In this document: positions 1 to 10,852 of the stretch, piece after piece
Layout of the letters: the number at the start of each line of letters is the position of its first letter
Position numbering within the stretch: position 1 is the first letter of the stretch
Assembly (NCBI RefSeq): GCF_021390595.1
Contig: NZ_JAJEJR010000001.1
Span: forward strand, 1,612,001-1,676,000
DNA: 64,000 nucleotides
Origin: Paraburkholderia sp. HP33-1
GTDB taxonomy: Bacteria > Pseudomonadota > Gammaproteobacteria > Burkholderiales > Burkholderiaceae
Reading direction: 5' to 3'
Translations under genes and position numbers: made by a program
The notes under the pieces: generated by a model
Seen by the model: only the letters and a program-made list of their open reading frames with translations
Told to the model about the DNA's origin: nothing
Database searches by the model: none

Positions 1-470
1 AGACGGCCAATCTGGTGGTCGCGCAGATGCTGTTTCTCGAAAGCGAAAATCCGGACAAAGACATCTATTTCTATATCAACAGCCCGGGCGGGTCGGTGTC
101 GGCGGGTATGGCGATCTACGATACGATGCAGTTCATCAAGCCGGACGTCTCGACGCTGTGTATGGGACTCGCGGCAAGCATGGGCGCGTTCCTGCTCGCG
201 GCCGGTGCGAAGGGCAAGCGTTTCGCGCTGCCGAATTCGCGCGTGATGATTCACCAGCCGCTCGGCGGCGCGCGCGGCCAGGCATCGGACATCGAAATCC
301 AGGCGCGTGAAATCCTGTACCTGAAGGATCGGCTGAATCATCTGCTCGCGCACCACACCGGTCAGCCCGTCGAGCGTATAGCGCGCGACACCGACCGCGA
401 CAATTTCATGTCCGGTGATGACGCGCAAGCTTACGGCCTCGTCGATCAGGTGGCGCACAAGCGTCCCTGA
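1..470 (+). CDS. clpP: ATP-dependent Clp protease proteolytic subunit ClpP (5' end cut by window)
   Basis: Serine protease that forms the double-heptamer chamber fed by ClpX or ClpA in the cytoplasm. The reading frame is open from base 3, so the start codon lies outside the window and about 155 residues remain. The visible part holds the whole catalytic triad: Ser in [11 protein letters not shown], His in VMIHQPLGG and Asp in RDTDRDNFM. The oxyanion region NSPGGSV is also present. It ends with TGA at 468-470 and is followed by clpX on the same strand, the usual order. An 11-bp hairpin lies directly after the stop. The assignment is certain; only the N-terminus is unseen. Confidence 0.98.
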   Translation, partial: TANLVVAQMLFLESENPDKDIYFYINSPGGSVSAGMAIYDTMQFIKPDVSTLCMGLAASMGAFLLAAGAKGKRFALPNSRVMIHQPLGGARGQASDIEIQAREILYLKDRLNHLLAHHTGQPVERIARDTDRDNFMSGDDAQAYGLVDQVAHKRP

Positions 471-476
471 TCTGGT

Positions 477-520
477 ACGGTTTTGCCCCGCTGTTTTGCC
501 CACTGTTGTGGCAAAACCGT
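477..520 (+). repeat. Inverted repeat after clpP with an alternative inner pairing
   Basis: An 11-base arm at 477-487 (ACGGTTTTGCC) pairs perfectly with 510-520. A second copy of GTTTTGCC at 493-500 can pair with the same right arm, giving two mutually exclusive hairpins. There is no T-run after it, so it is not a classic intrinsic terminator. It could stabilise the clpP message or attenuate read-through to clpX. Confidence 0.6.
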
Positions 521-591
521 CATCGGGTCGGTTGTGAATGACCAACTTCCGTCCGGGCGTTTGCGGCAAGCGCCGTTATCCTGCTAACTAG

Positions 592-620
592 CCCTGCCGC
601 GCCCAAACTGCGTGGCAGGG
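592..620 (+). repeat. Hairpin in the clpX leader
   Basis: CCCTGCC at 592-598 pairs with GGCAGGG at 614-620 around a 15-base loop. It lies 47 bases before the clpX start and just before an AT-rich TATTATGTAAT stretch that could be a -10 region. Its function is unknown. Confidence 0.45.
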
Positions 621-666
621 GCAAACGGCGTATTATGTAATCCGGTGTCCGGAGGCTCACACATCT

Positions 667-1938
667 ATGGCGGACAAGAAAGGTTCTAACAGCGAAAAGC
701 TGTTGTATTGCTCGTTCTGCGGCAAGAGTCAGCATGAGGTCAAGAAACTGATTGCTGGCCCGTCGGTGTTCATCTGTGATGAATGTATCGACCTTTGCAA
801 CGAAATCATTCGCGACGAGGCTGCGGGCGCGGGCATCGAGGCGGGCTTGTCCAAGTCCGATCTGCCGACTCCGCAGGAAATCCGCGAAATTCTCGACCAG
901 TATGTGATCGGTCAGGAGCGCGCGAAGAAGATCCTCGCGGTTGCGGTCTACAACCACTACAAGCGCCTCAAGCATCTCGACAAGAAGGATGAAATCGAGC
1001 TGTCGAAGAGCAACATCCTGCTGATTGGCCCGACCGGTTCAGGCAAGACGTTGCTCGCACAGACGCTCGCGCGCCTTCTGAACGTGCCGTTCGTGATTGC
1101 CGACGCAACCACGCTGACGGAAGCCGGCTATGTCGGCGAAGACGTCGAGAACATTATTCAGAAGCTGCTGCAGAACTGCAATTACGAGGTGGACAAGGCC
1201 CAGCGCGGCATTGTCTATATCGACGAAATCGACAAGATCAGCCGCAAGTCCGACAACCCGTCCATCACGCGCGACGTGTCGGGCGAAGGCGTTCAGCAGG
1301 CTCTCCTGAAGCTGGTCGAAGGCACGATGGCATCGGTGCCGCCGCAAGGTGGCCGTAAGCATCCGAACCAGGACTTCATCCAGGTTGATACGACGAACAT
1401 TCTGTTCATCTGCGGCGGTGCCTTCGACGGCCTCGAGAAGGTCATCGTCGATCGTACCGAGAAGACCGGCATCGGCTTCGGCGCGAGCGTGAAGAGCAAG
1501 CAGGACCGCGACGCCGGCGAAGTGCTGCGCGAAGTCGAGCCGGAAGATCTGATCAAGTTCGGCCTGATTCCGGAACTGATCGGCCGTCTGCCGGTGGTCG
1601 CCACGCTCGGCAAGCTCGACGAAGCGGCTCTGATGAAGATTCTCGTCGAACCGAAAAATGCGCTGGTCAAGCAGTACCACAAGCTCTTCAGCATGGAGCG
1701 CGTCGAGCTCGAAATTCGTCCGGCCGCGCTGCAGGCCGTGGCACGCAAGGCGATCCGCCGCAAGACCGGCGCGCGGGGATTGCGTTCGATTCTGGAACAG
1801 GCGCTGCTCGATGTGATGTACGACCTGCCGCAAATGAAAGGTGTCAGCAAGGTCATCATTGACGACAACGTTATCGACGGCGACGGCAAACCGCTGCTGA
1901 TCTACGAAGACGCGCCGAAGGTCGCGGGTTCGAACTGA
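667..1938 (+). CDS. clpX: ATP-dependent Clp protease ATP-binding subunit ClpX
   Basis: AAA+ unfoldase that recognises tagged substrates and threads them into ClpP. The 423 residues match the family length. The N-terminal zinc domain has Cys15, Cys18, Cys37 and Cys40. Walker A GPTGSGKT is at residues 121-128, followed by the pore-loop motif GYVGEDVEN and the Walker [11 protein letters not shown]. The C-terminal small domain includes [11 protein letters not shown] and [10 protein letters not shown]. The gene lies 196 bp after clpP and is closed by a strong terminator, so clpP-clpX can be one transcription unit separate from lon. Confidence 0.98.
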   Translation: MADKKGSNSEKLLYCSFCGKSQHEVKKLIAGPSVFICDECIDLCNEIIRDEAAGAGIEAGLSKSDLPTPQEIREILDQYVIGQERAKKILAVAVYNHYKRLKHLDKKDEIELSKSNILLIGPTGSGKTLLAQTLARLLNVPFVIADATTLTEAGYVGEDVENIIQKLLQNCNYEVDKAQRGIVYIDEIDKISRKSDNPSITRDVSGEGVQQALLKLVEGTMASVPPQGGRKHPNQDFIQVDTTNILFICGGAFDGLEKVIVDRTEKTGIGFGASVKSKQDRDAGEVLREVEPEDLIKFGLIPELIGRLPVVATLGKLDEAALMKILVEPKNALVKQYHKLFSMERVELEIRPAALQAVARKAIRRKTGARGLRSILEQALLDVMYDLPQMKGVSKVIIDDNVIDGDGKPLLIYEDAPKVAGSN

Positions 1939-1957
1939 TCGGCTTTCGAGTTCTGCA

Positions 1958-1991
1958 AAAAAGCCGTTCATGGCGACGTGAACGGCTTTTT
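1958..1991 (+). terminator. Intrinsic terminator after clpX
   Basis: A 13-base arm AAAAAGCCGTTCA (1958-1970) pairs perfectly with 1979-1991 around an 8-base loop. The right arm ends in a T-run. It separates clpX from lon. The symmetric A and T tracts would allow action on both strands, but only clpX needs it here. Confidence 0.85.
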
Positions 1992-2027
1992 CGTTTATCG
2001 TGTGGTCAGGCTGGTTGTTCTCACTAT

Positions 2028-2060
2028 GGAGTCACTGAACTTTCGGAGTCACTGAACTTT
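2028..2060 (+). repeat. Two tandem copies of a 16-bp element upstream of lon
   Basis: GGAGTCACTGAACTTT occurs at 2028-2043 and again at 2045-2060, identical and 17 bp apart. It lies about 80-110 bp before the lon start, in the region where lon's promoter must be. It may be a regulator site or a small local duplication. Confidence 0.7.
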
Positions 2061-2075
2061 TCCCACACGCGAAGG

Positions 2076-2105
2076 CTTGCAATATTTTCTGCTGGCCTCA
2101 CCTAT
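2076..2105 (+). promoter_or_regulatory. Possible heat-shock type promoter for lon
   Basis: CTTGCAA at 2076-2082 is followed after 13 bases by CCTCACCTAT. This resembles the sigma-32 pattern CTTGAAA / CCCCAT-T, and lon is a heat-shock gene in many Proteobacteria. The match is imperfect and was judged by eye. Confidence 0.3.
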
Positions 2106-2138
2106 CGAACGAACTGATTCCACTCATGGGGAAATGAA

Positions 2139-4559
2139 ATGTCAGGAACCCAACTCCTCCCGCCGGAACGCATTACGCTGCCGCTGCTCCCGCTGCGCGA
2201 CGTAGTCGTTTTCCCGCACATGGTGATTCCGCTCTTCGTAGGCCGCCCGAAGTCGATCAAGGCTCTCGAAGCAGCGATGGAAGGCGGCAAGCACATCATG
2301 CTCGTCGCCCAAAAAACGGCTGCGAAAGATGAGCCGACCGAAAAGGACATGTACGAAGTAGGGTGTATCGCCAACATCCTGCAGATGCTGAAGCTGCCCG
2401 ACGGTACCGTGAAGGTGCTCGTCGAAGGCTTGCAGCGCGCGAAGACGCTTTCCATCGAAGAACAGGAAACGCAGTTCTCGTGCGAAGTCATGCCGCTCGA
2501 ACCCGACCACGCCGACAGCGCTGAAACCGAAGCGCTGCGTCGCGCGATCGTGTCGCAATTCGACCAGTATGTGAAGCTGAACAAGAAGATTCCGCCGGAG
2601 ATCCTGACGTCGCTGTCGGGGATCGACGAGGCTGGGCGTCTCGCCGATACGATCGCGGCGCATCTGCCGCTCAAGCTCGACCAGAAGCAGCACATCCTCG
2701 AGATGTTCCCGGTGATCGAGCGGCTCGAGCATCTGCTCGCGCAACTCGAAGCCGAGATCGACATCCTGCAGGTCGAAAAGCGTATCCGAGGGCGCGTAAA
2801 GCGTCAGATGGAGAAGAGCCAACGCGAGTACTACCTGAACGAACAGGTCAAGGCGATCCAGAAGGAACTCGGCGAGGGGGAAGAAGGTGCGGATCTCGAG
2901 GAACTCGAGAAGCGCATCACGGCTGCCCGTATGCCGAAGGAAGCGAAGAAGAAGGCCGACGCCGAGCTGAAGAAGCTCAAGCTGATGTCGCCGATGTCTG
3001 CGGAAGCGACGGTCGTGCGCAACTACATCGACACGCTGATCGGCTTGCCGTGGCGCAAGAAGAGCAAGGTCAACAACGACCTGTCGAATGCGGAGCGCGT
3101 GCTCGACGAAGACCACTTCGGTCTCGAAAAGGTCAAGGAACGCATTCTCGAGTATCTCGCAGTCCAGCAACGTGTCGACAAGGTCAAGGCGCCGATCCTG
3201 TGCCTCGTTGGGCCTCCGGGTGTCGGTAAGACTTCGCTCGGCCAGTCCATCGCACGTGCGACGAACCGCAAGTTTGTGCGCATGGCCTTGGGTGGCGTAC
3301 GTGACGAAGCCGAGATTCGCGGCCACCGTCGTACGTACATTGGTTCGATGCCGGGCAAGATCCTGCAAAGCCTGACTAAGGTCGGCGTGCGCAATCCGCT
3401 TTTCCTGCTCGACGAAGTCGACAAGATGGGTCAGGATTTCCGCGGCGATCCGTCGTCGGCGCTGCTCGAAGTGCTCGATCCGGAACAGAACCACACGTTT
3501 GCGGATCACTACGTCGAAGTCGACTTCGATCTGTCGGACGTGATGTTCGTGGCGACGTCGAACTCGCTGAACATTCCGCCGCCGTTGCTCGACCGGATGG
3601 AAGTGATCCGTTTGTCGGGTTACACGGAAGACGAGAAGGTCAGCATCGCGCAGCGGTATCTTTTGCCCAAGCAGAAGAAGAACAACGGCCTCAAGGATGG
3701 CGAGGTCGATGTGACGGAAACGGCGATTCGCGACATCATTCGTTACTACACGCGCGAGGCGGGCGTCCGTTCGCTTGAGCGTGAAATTTCGAAGATCTGC
3801 CGCAAGGTCGTGAAGATGCTGCTGCTGAAGAAGGCGGAAGGCGCGGCGAAGGTCGACGGCAGCAATCTCGACACGTTCCTCGGCGTGCGCAAGTATGACT
3901 TCGGTCTGGCCGCGAAGGAAAATCAGGTAGGCCAGGTTACGGGTCTCGCGTGGACGGAAGTGGGCGGCGATCTGCTGACCATCGAAGCCGCGGTGATGCC
4001 GGGCAAGGGCAATGTGATCCGCACGGGTTCGCTCGGCGACGTGATGAAGGAATCCGTCGAGGCGGCGCGGTCGGTCGTGCGTTCGCGTTCGCGTCGTCTT
4101 GGTGTCAAGGACGAAGCGTTCGAGAAGCAGGACATTCACATTCACGTGCCGGAAGGGGCGACGCCGAAAGATGGTCCTTCGGCCGGTATCGCGATGACGA
4201 CCGCGCTGGTGTCGGTGTTGACCGGTATTCCGGTGCGCGCCGATGTCGCGATGACGGGCGAAATCACATTGCGTGGCGAAGTCCTGCCGATCGGCGGCCT
4301 GAAGGAGAAGCTGCTCGCGGCGCATCGCGGCGGCATCAAGCTGGTGCTGATTCCGGAAGAGAACGTCAAGGACTTGACCGAGATTCCGGACAACGTGAAG
4401 AACGCGATCGAAATCGTGCCGGTCCGCTGGATCGACAAGGTGCTCGAGCTTGCACTCGAACGGGTGCCGCAAGCGTTGCCGGAAGACGAGCCGAAGCCTT
4501 CGGCGCCGGTTGGGGCTGAGCCGGACAAGGATGCTGCATCGGAGGTCGTCAAGCACTGA
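2139..4559 (+). CDS. lon: ATP-dependent protease Lon
   Basis: Homo-oligomeric AAA+ serine protease of the cytoplasm that removes misfolded proteins and short-lived regulators. The 806 residues match LonA length. The LAN substrate-binding domain is N-terminal ([15 protein letters not shown] near residue 13). A coiled-coil section rich in Glu and Lys follows. Walker A GPPGVGKT is at 358-365. The protease domain has the catalytic dyad Ser681 (GPSAGIAM) and Lys724 (GGLKEKLL). The start has GGGGAA upstream. lon sits between clpX and hupB as in many Proteobacteria and has its own terminator. Confidence 0.98.
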   Translation: MSGTQLLPPERITLPLLPLRDVVVFPHMVIPLFVGRPKSIKALEAAMEGGKHIMLVAQKTAAKDEPTEKDMYEVGCIANILQMLKLPDGTVKVLVEGLQRAKTLSIEEQETQFSCEVMPLEPDHADSAETEALRRAIVSQFDQYVKLNKKIPPEILTSLSGIDEAGRLADTIAAHLPLKLDQKQHILEMFPVIERLEHLLAQLEAEIDILQVEKRIRGRVKRQMEKSQREYYLNEQVKAIQKELGEGEEGADLEELEKRITAARMPKEAKKKADAELKKLKLMSPMSAEATVVRNYIDTLIGLPWRKKSKVNNDLSNAERVLDEDHFGLEKVKERILEYLAVQQRVDKVKAPILCLVGPPGVGKTSLGQSIARATNRKFVRMALGGVRDEAEIRGHRRTYIGSMPGKILQSLTKVGVRNPLFLLDEVDKMGQDFRGDPSSALLEVLDPEQNHTFADHYVEVDFDLSDVMFVATSNSLNIPPPLLDRMEVIRLSGYTEDEKVSIAQRYLLPKQKKNNGLKDGEVDVTETAIRDIIRYYTREAGVRSLEREISKICRKVVKMLLLKKAEGAAKVDGSNLDTFLGVRKYDFGLAAKENQVGQVTGLAWTEVGGDLLTIEAAVMPGKGNVIRTGSLGDVMKESVEAARSVVRSRSRRLGVKDEAFEKQDIHIHVPEGATPKDGPSAGIAMTTALVSVLTGIPVRADVAMTGEITLRGEVLPIGGLKEKLLAAHRGGIKLVLIPEENVKDLTEIPDNVKNAIEIVPVRWIDKVLELALERVPQALPEDEPKPSAPVGAEPDKDAASEVVKH

Positions 4560-4627
4560 GGTTCGAAGCGCATGAGAATGCGCTGACGCCGAAGCTTCCA
4601 GCAGCACTGTTACTCGCTAAATCAAAG

Positions 4628-4656
4628 AACCCGCGGTCATGGCCGCGGGTTTTTTA
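4628..4656 (+). terminator. Intrinsic terminator after lon
   Basis: AACCCGCGG at 4628-4636 pairs with CCGCGGGTT at 4643-4651 around a 6-base loop and runs into TTTTT. It ends the lon transcript before the hupB promoter region. Confidence 0.9.
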
Positions 4657-4820
4657 TTGCCCGCACGACCTCGTCATGCGCTGAGCAGGTTCCGCTCTTC
4701 GACGAAATCCCACATTCCGGGCGGCGCAAAACGCGCGCGTCGCTGCTCCGCATCGGCAGTCTTTCTGCTGCAACATGCAAAGCGCCCCTCTAAAACTGCG
4801 CCGATCAGGCTCAACCCCGC

Positions 4821-4849
4821 TTGACACAAGGGTTTCGGCCGCTTCTAAT
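4821..4849 (+). promoter_or_regulatory. Sigma-70 promoter of hupB
   Basis: A perfect -35 box TTGACA at 4821-4826 is followed by a 17-base spacer and TCTAAT at 4844-4849. Transcription would start near 4856, giving an 80-base leader rich in GGCGG/CCGCC complements that could fold. The spacing and both boxes are close to consensus, which suits a highly expressed nucleoid protein. The 280 bp between the lon terminator and hupB hold no other gene. Confidence 0.75.
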
Positions 4850-4936
4850 GGGGCGGCCTGGCGTAACCGCCGGCCGCGTGGCGGAGGTGCTGGAAAGCAC
4901 TGCCACGATTGCCAATAAACATTCACGGGGGTTGGA

Positions 4937-5209
4937 ATGAACAAGACGGAATTGATCGATCACATCGCACAGCAAGCCGACATTTCCAAGGCCGCGGCCG
5001 GCCGTGCGCTCGATGCAGTGATCGCCGGTGTCAAAAGCACGTTGAAGAAGGGCGGGTCGGTTACGTTGGTCGGGTTCGGTACGTTCGCGGTCGGCAAGCG
5101 CACGGCGCGCACCGGACGCAATCCGCGCACGGGCGCCGAAATCAAGATCAAGGCGGCGAAAGTTCCTAAATTTAGGCCTGGCAAAGCGCTGAAGGATGCG
5201 CTAAACTAA
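4937..5209 (+). CDS. hupB: DNA-binding protein HU-beta
   Basis: Small nucleoid protein that bends and compacts DNA as a dimer. The 90 residues match the HU family. The dimerisation helices are N-terminal ([12 protein letters not shown]). The signature [18 protein letters not shown] covers the start of the DNA-binding arm, and [16 protein letters not shown] is the typical C-terminus. The start codon is preceded by GGGGGTTGGA. It has a near-consensus promoter of its own and lies between lon and the tRNA genes, as expected for hupB. Confidence 0.97.
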   Translation: MNKTELIDHIAQQADISKAAAGRALDAVIAGVKSTLKKGGSVTLVGFGTFAVGKRTARTGRNPRTGAEIKIKAAKVPKFRPGKALKDALN

Positions 5210-5310
5210 TAGGCTTGCTGCTTGAGGAATTGCTGAAGCAGGATGCTTGAGCGGTCCGCGGAGAAAGTAGCGGCAAGATAGGAAACACATCAAGCACTGA
5301 ATCACGAAAC

Positions 5311-5386
5311 GGGTGCTTAGCTCAGTTGGTAGAGCGGCGCCCTTACAAGGCGTAGGTCGGGAGTTCGAGCCTCTCAGCACCCACCA
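5311..5386 (+). tRNA. tRNA-Val (anticodon TAC)
   Basis: A 76-base cloverleaf with encoded CCA. The acceptor stem GGGTGCT pairs with AGCACCC, the D arm is GCTC/GAGC, and the anticodon stem GCGCC/GGCGT holds loop CTTACAA with anticodon TAC. The T arm is GGGAG-TTCGAGC-CTCTC. It lies 45 bp before tRNA-Asp and is probably cotranscribed with it. Confidence 0.97.
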
Positions 5387-5431
5387 GTTTCAGATTCTGT
5401 GACAGTGTTTTCAGCAGTACGCGCAGTATAA

Positions 5432-5508
5432 GGAGTGGTAGTTCAGTCGGTTAGAATACCGGCCTGTCACGCCGGGGGTCGCGGGTTCGAGTCCCGTCCA
5501 CTCCGCCA
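5432..5508 (+). tRNA. tRNA-Asp (anticodon GTC)
   Basis: A 77-base cloverleaf with encoded CCA. The acceptor stem GGAGTGG pairs with CCACTCC, the discriminator base is G, and the anticodon loop CTGTCAC reads GTC. It is followed closely by an intrinsic terminator. Confidence 0.97.
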
Positions 5509-5517
5509 ATATCCACG

Positions 5518-5546
5518 AAAGGCGAACTCCGGTTCGCCTTTTTTGT
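5518..5546 (+). terminator. Intrinsic terminator after the tRNA pair
   Basis: AAGGCGAAC at 5519-5527 pairs with GTTCGCCTT at 5532-5540 around a 4-base loop and leads into a run of six T. It ends the tRNA-Val/tRNA-Asp transcript just before ppiD. Confidence 0.9.
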
Positions 5547-5594
5547 TGCCCGCTGTTGTAAGATCGGGCGTTCTGTTTTTGGCATCCCTCACGC

Positions 5595-7529
5595 ATGCTC
5601 GATTTTTTCCGCAATCACCAACGCCTGATGATGTTCATGCTCATCCTCGTCATTTTGCCGGGGTTGGGTTTCGTGGGTATTCAGGGCTTCCGCGGCTTCT
5701 TTGACGAAAGCGCAAACGTCGCGAGTGTCAACGGTCACAAGATCACCCGCGTCGAGTACGACGACGCGGTGCGTCAGCAGATCGATCGCGGCCGTCAGAT
5801 GCTCGGCGCGCAGTTCGACATGAAGTCGTTCGACACACCGGAGCGCCGTCAGCAGATGCTCGACGGCATGATCGAGCAGCGTGTGCTCGCGGACGAAACG
5901 CAGCGTCAGCATCTGACCGCATCGGACGACGCGGTGCGCCGCACGCTGATGTCCGATCCGGTGATCTCGTCGCTGAAAAATCCCGACGGTTCGATCGACC
6001 TCGACCGCTACAAGCAGTTGCTCGCGATGCAAGGCATGACACCCGATCAGTACGACGAGCGGGTGCGCTACAACCTCGCGATGCAACAGCTGCCCGCGAG
6101 CATCGAAGCGAGTGCGTTCACGTCGAAGACGCTCGCGCAACACCTCACCGAGCTCGCCCAGCAGCAGCGTGAAGTGCAGGGCATCGCGTTCCATCCGCAC
6201 GACTACGCGGCGAAGGTCCAGCCGACCGACGCGCAACTGCAAGCGTACTACGACGCGCATCGCAACGATTTCGCGACGCCCGCGACCGCGACGATCCAGT
6301 ACCTGGTGATGTCGCAGGCCACGTTGAGCGCCTCGGTGCAGCCGACCGACGCAGACCAGAAGAAGTACTACGACGACAACATCGCGCACTTCCGCACCGA
6401 AGCCGAAGTGCGCGCGAGCCACATCCTGATCGCGGCACCGAAGGACGCGAGCGCGGCTGACAAGGCCAAGGCGAAGCAGAAGGCCGAGGAGTTGCTCGCG
6501 CAGGTCAAGGCGCATCCGGACCAGTTCGCGCAGATCGCGCAGCAGAACTCGCAGGATCCGGGTTCCGCACCGAAGGGGGGCGATCTCGGCTACTTCGGCC
6601 GCGGCATGATCGCGGGCGGCCCGGCGTTTGACGACGCGGTATTCGAGCTGAAGAAGGGCGAAATCAGCGGCATCGTGCAGACCGACTTCGGTTTCCACAT
6701 CGTCAAGGTCACGGACGTGAAGCCGGCGGTCACGAAGTCGTTCGACGAAGTCAAAGACCAGATCGCCAGGGAGCTGAAGACGCAACTGGCGGCCAAGGCG
6801 TTTACCGACAGCTCGGAAGGCTTCACGTCGATCGTCTATGAAAAGGCCAAGAGCCTGCAGCCGGCCGCGGACAAGTTCAAGCTGCAGATCCAGACCGCGA
6901 CGGTCACGCCGCAGCCGGATCCGAAGCTGGCACCCGACAGCCCGCTGAACAACCCGAAGTTTCTCGCGGCCGTATTCGCGAACGACTCGGTGTCGGCGCA
7001 TAACAATACGCAGGCCATCGACGTCGGCAACAACACGCTGATCGCCGCACGCGTCAGCGACTACAAGCCCGCTGCCGTGCCCACATTCGAGGCGGTGAAA
7101 GACGCGGTGCGTCAGAAGGTGATCGCCGAGCAGTCGAACGAGGCCGCGCACAAGGACGGCATCGCGAAGCTGGCCGAGTTCGAGAAGTCGAGGTCGATCA
7201 CGGGTTTCTCGTCGCCGCTGAAAGTGTCGCGCAATGATGCGCAAGGCGTGCCGCCTGCCGCACTGAGTGCAATCTACAAGGTCGATGCGCAAAAACTGCC
7301 GGCGTACGTCGGTGTCGATCTCGGCGACGACGGCTACGCAATCTATCGCGTGAACCAGATCGTGCCGCCCGCGGCCACCGATGCGCAGCATCTCGCCGCC
7401 GCGCAGCAGCAGATTGCGCAGGTGGACGCGCAGTCGCAGGCCGAAGCCTATCTGAAGGCGCTGCGCGAGCGCTCGAGCGTGAAGTTCTACGGTTCGCTCG
7501 ATAGCGCTGCGCAGGCGGCCGACCAGTAA
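5595..7529 (+). CDS. ppiD: Membrane-anchored periplasmic chaperone / peptidyl-prolyl isomerase PpiD
   Basis: Assists folding of exported proteins as they leave the SecYEG channel. The 644 residues match PpiD length. Residues 1-35 hold one transmembrane segment (LMMFMLILVILPGLGFV) with the short charged N-terminus inside. A SurA_N-like domain follows, then a parvulin domain near residues 270-365 with RASHILI, GGDLGYFGRGMI and FGFHIVKV, then a C-terminal chaperone-like part. The order hupB-ppiD matches that in E. coli. It is closed by a bidirectional terminator shared with tesA. Confidence 0.92.
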   Translation: MLDFFRNHQRLMMFMLILVILPGLGFVGIQGFRGFFDESANVASVNGHKITRVEYDDAVRQQIDRGRQMLGAQFDMKSFDTPERRQQMLDGMIEQRVLADETQRQHLTASDDAVRRTLMSDPVISSLKNPDGSIDLDRYKQLLAMQGMTPDQYDERVRYNLAMQQLPASIEASAFTSKTLAQHLTELAQQQREVQGIAFHPHDYAAKVQPTDAQLQAYYDAHRNDFATPATATIQYLVMSQATLSASVQPTDADQKKYYDDNIAHFRTEAEVRASHILIAAPKDASAADKAKAKQKAEELLAQVKAHPDQFAQIAQQNSQDPGSAPKGGDLGYFGRGMIAGGPAFDDAVFELKKGEISGIVQTDFGFHIVKVTDVKPAVTKSFDEVKDQIARELKTQLAAKAFTDSSEGFTSIVYEKAKSLQPAADKFKLQIQTATVTPQPDPKLAPDSPLNNPKFLAAVFANDSVSAHNNTQAIDVGNNTLIAARVSDYKPAAVPTFEAVKDAVRQKVIAEQSNEAAHKDGIAKLAEFEKSRSITGFSSPLKVSRNDAQGVPPAALSAIYKVDAQKLPAYVGVDLGDDGYAIYRVNQIVPPAATDAQHLAAAQQQIAQVDAQSQAEAYLKALRERSSVKFYGSLDSAAQAADQ

Positions 7530-7557
7530 GCCGTCGTAAGCATTACCTGCCTGCCTC

Positions 7558-7586
7558 AAAAAAGCCCCGCCAATGCGGGGCTTTTT
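7558..7586. terminator. Bidirectional terminator between ppiD and tesA
   Basis: AAAAGCCCCGC pairs with GCGGGGCTTTTT around the loop CAAT. Both flanks carry A and T runs, so it can stop ppiD from the left and tesA from the right; these genes converge here. Confidence 0.88.
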
Positions 7587-7629
7587 CATTTCTCCCCAAC
7601 TTCCGCAGGGAAGTTGTTTAGCAGGTGTT

Positions 7630-8292
7630 TCAGTGCGGAGAACTTGTGCGAAGGAGTGGTTTGACCGCGGGCCATACGTTGTTCAGCAGCGCGGGCTGTG
7701 CCTGCTGGGTAGGGTGGAGCTGATCGGCCTGGAACATGTCAGGCTTATCCACGATGCCGGCGAGCAAAAACGGCACGAGCGGCAGATGGAACTCCTTCGA
7801 TAGCTCGCCGTACAGGCCATGGAACTTTTGCGTGTAGTCAGGGCCGTAATTAGGCGGCACATACATGCCGACGAGCACGACCTTCGCGTGACCCTGCTGC
7901 GCCTGTTCGATGATCGTGCGCAGGTTGTCCTCGGTCGTGGAGAGCGGCACGCCGCGCAATGCGTCGTTGGCGCCAAGCTCGACGATCACGATGCTCGGCT
8001 TGAGCCGTTCCATCAGCGCAGGCAGGCGCGCGCGTCCGCCGCTCGTTGTGTCGCCGCTGATGCTTGCATTGGCGACGCTATAATCGATGCGCTCTTCGGC
8101 CAGACGCTGACGCATCAACGCGACCCAGCCCGTATCGCGGGGCAGGCCGTACTCGGCGGAAATGCTGTCGCCTAGCACGACGATTACCGGCTTCGCGGGT
8201 TCTGGCGCATTCGCAGCGTGAGCCTGCAACGGTAAGAAAACCAGCGCGGCGGCCATCATGGTGGCGCGCACTTTCAACCTACGCTTCACCAT
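7630..8292 (-). CDS. tesA: Periplasmic GDSL esterase TesA (arylesterase / thioesterase I)
   Basis: SGNH hydrolase of the periplasm acting on acyl esters and thioesters. The chosen start gives 220 residues with a cleavable signal peptide (MVKRRLK, hydrophobic core, cut near AHAA). The four SGNH blocks are visible: GDSIS with nucleophile Ser43, the Gly of ISGDTTSGG, Asn in ELGANDAL, and Asp/His in DQLHP. A longer reading frame upstream gives no signal peptide at its start, so it was not used. The start codon overlaps that of the divergent ATPase gene by two bases. The E. coli tesA-ybbA pair has the same divergent order. Confidence 0.9.
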   Translation of the reverse strand: MVKRRLKVRATMMAAALVFLPLQAHAANAPEPAKPVIVVLGDSISAEYGLPRDTGWVALMRQRLAEERIDYSVANASISGDTTSGGRARLPALMERLKPSIVIVELGANDALRGVPLSTTEDNLRTIIEQAQQGHAKVVLVGMYVPPNYGPDYTQKFHGLYGELSKEFHLPLVPFLLAGIVDKPDMFQADQLHPTQQAQPALLNNVWPAVKPLLRTSSPH

Positions 8293-8977
8293 GCCAAACA
8301 GAACTGATCCAGTCATTGAAGTGCGGGGCTTGTGCAAGAGGGTTAAGGATGCGACGGGCGAACTGACGATCCTCGACGACATCGATCTTGCCATCGATGC
8401 GGGCAGCAGCGTGGCGATCGTCGGTGCATCCGGGTCGGGCAAGTCTACGCTGCTCGGCTTGCTCGCGGGATTGGACAGCGCGAGCGCGGGCTCGGTTCGG
8501 CTGCTCGGCCGCGAACTCGGCGAGCTCGACGAAGACGGGCGCGCCGCGTTGCGCAGCGGGGCGGTCGGTTTCGTGTTCCAGTCGTTTCAATTGATGCCGC
8601 ATCTGACCGCACTCGAAAACGTCTCGTTGCCGCTCGAGCTGCAAGGCGGCATCGGCACCCGCGAAGCCGCCGCGCGTGCGCGCGAGCTGCTCGAAGAGGT
8701 CGGGCTCGGCAAGCGCACCGGTCACTATCCGAAACTGTTGTCGGGCGGCGAGCAGCAGCGCGTCGCGCTCGCGCGCGCGTTCGTCACGCGCCCGGCGATC
8801 CTGTTCGCCGACGAACCTACCGGCAGTCTCGACGCGGCCACCGGCCATGCGGTGATCGATCTGATGTTCGAGATGAATCGCGCGCATGGCGCGACGCTCG
8901 TGCTCGTTACGCACGACATCGAACTCGCGCGCCGTTGCGATACGACGGTCACGATCGAAGCGGGGCGGCTCGCTTGA
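8291..8977 (+). CDS. ABC transporter ATP-binding protein, YbbA/LolD type
   Basis: 228-residue ATPase of the LolD/MacB/YbbA branch. Walker A GASGSGKS, Q-loop FVFQSFQLMPH, signature LSGGEQQR, Walker B AILFADEPTG and the H-loop LVTHD are all present. It is divergent from tesA with overlapping start codons, as with ybbA in E. coli. A membrane subunit of the YbbP type would be expected next but is missing; pgi follows on the opposite strand. An alternative in-frame ATG at 8258 would add 11 residues and run deeper into tesA. Function beyond ATP hydrolysis cannot be read from the sequence. Confidence 0.88.
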   Translation: MPNRTDPVIEVRGLCKRVKDATGELTILDDIDLAIDAGSSVAIVGASGSGKSTLLGLLAGLDSASAGSVRLLGRELGELDEDGRAALRSGAVGFVFQSFQLMPHLTALENVSLPLELQGGIGTREAAARARELLEEVGLGKRTGHYPKLLSGGEQQRVALARAFVTRPAILFADEPTGSLDAATGHAVIDLMFEMNRAHGATLVLVTHDIELARRCDTTVTIEAGRLA

Positions 8978-8980
8978 CGA

Positions 8981-9005
8981 CGCTTGCGCTCGCGTAGCGC
9001 AAGCG
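8981..9005. repeat. Strong hairpin between convergent ABC and pgi genes
   Basis: CGCTTGCGCT at 8981-8990 pairs perfectly with AGCGCAAGCG at 8996-9005 around a 5-base loop, with partial extension outward. It lies in the 58-bp gap between two converging genes. It lacks a T-run, so it may slow polymerase or protect 3' ends rather than terminate alone. Confidence 0.55.
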
Positions 9006-9035
9006 TGTCGTCGGGGCCGTAGCCCGCCTGGCCTA

Positions 9036-10658
<1,623 letters not shown>

Positions 10659-10852
10659 AGCGTCCGTCTAACCAGGGGGCACGAAGGAAGGCGCGCGCAT
10701 GAAGCGCGGCCGAGAATGATGCGGCGCAGACAGTCAGTATAGCGGGGATGCGTGACGGGCAGCAGTGCCTTGCGCCCGCACGCAATGATGGAGTTGGCGA
10801 TGTTTCATCGATGTGAACGAGCGAGGCGAACGCGCGGCGCGCGATGCGTCCC

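Noticed and set aside
2142..4607. 821-codon open frame antisense to lon, and similar long frames antisense to purL (14654-17314), bceF (59434-61689) and bceB (54825-56234)
   Set aside because: They are Arg/His/Asp-rich shadows produced by high GC3 of the sense gene, with no domain motifs or ribosome sites.
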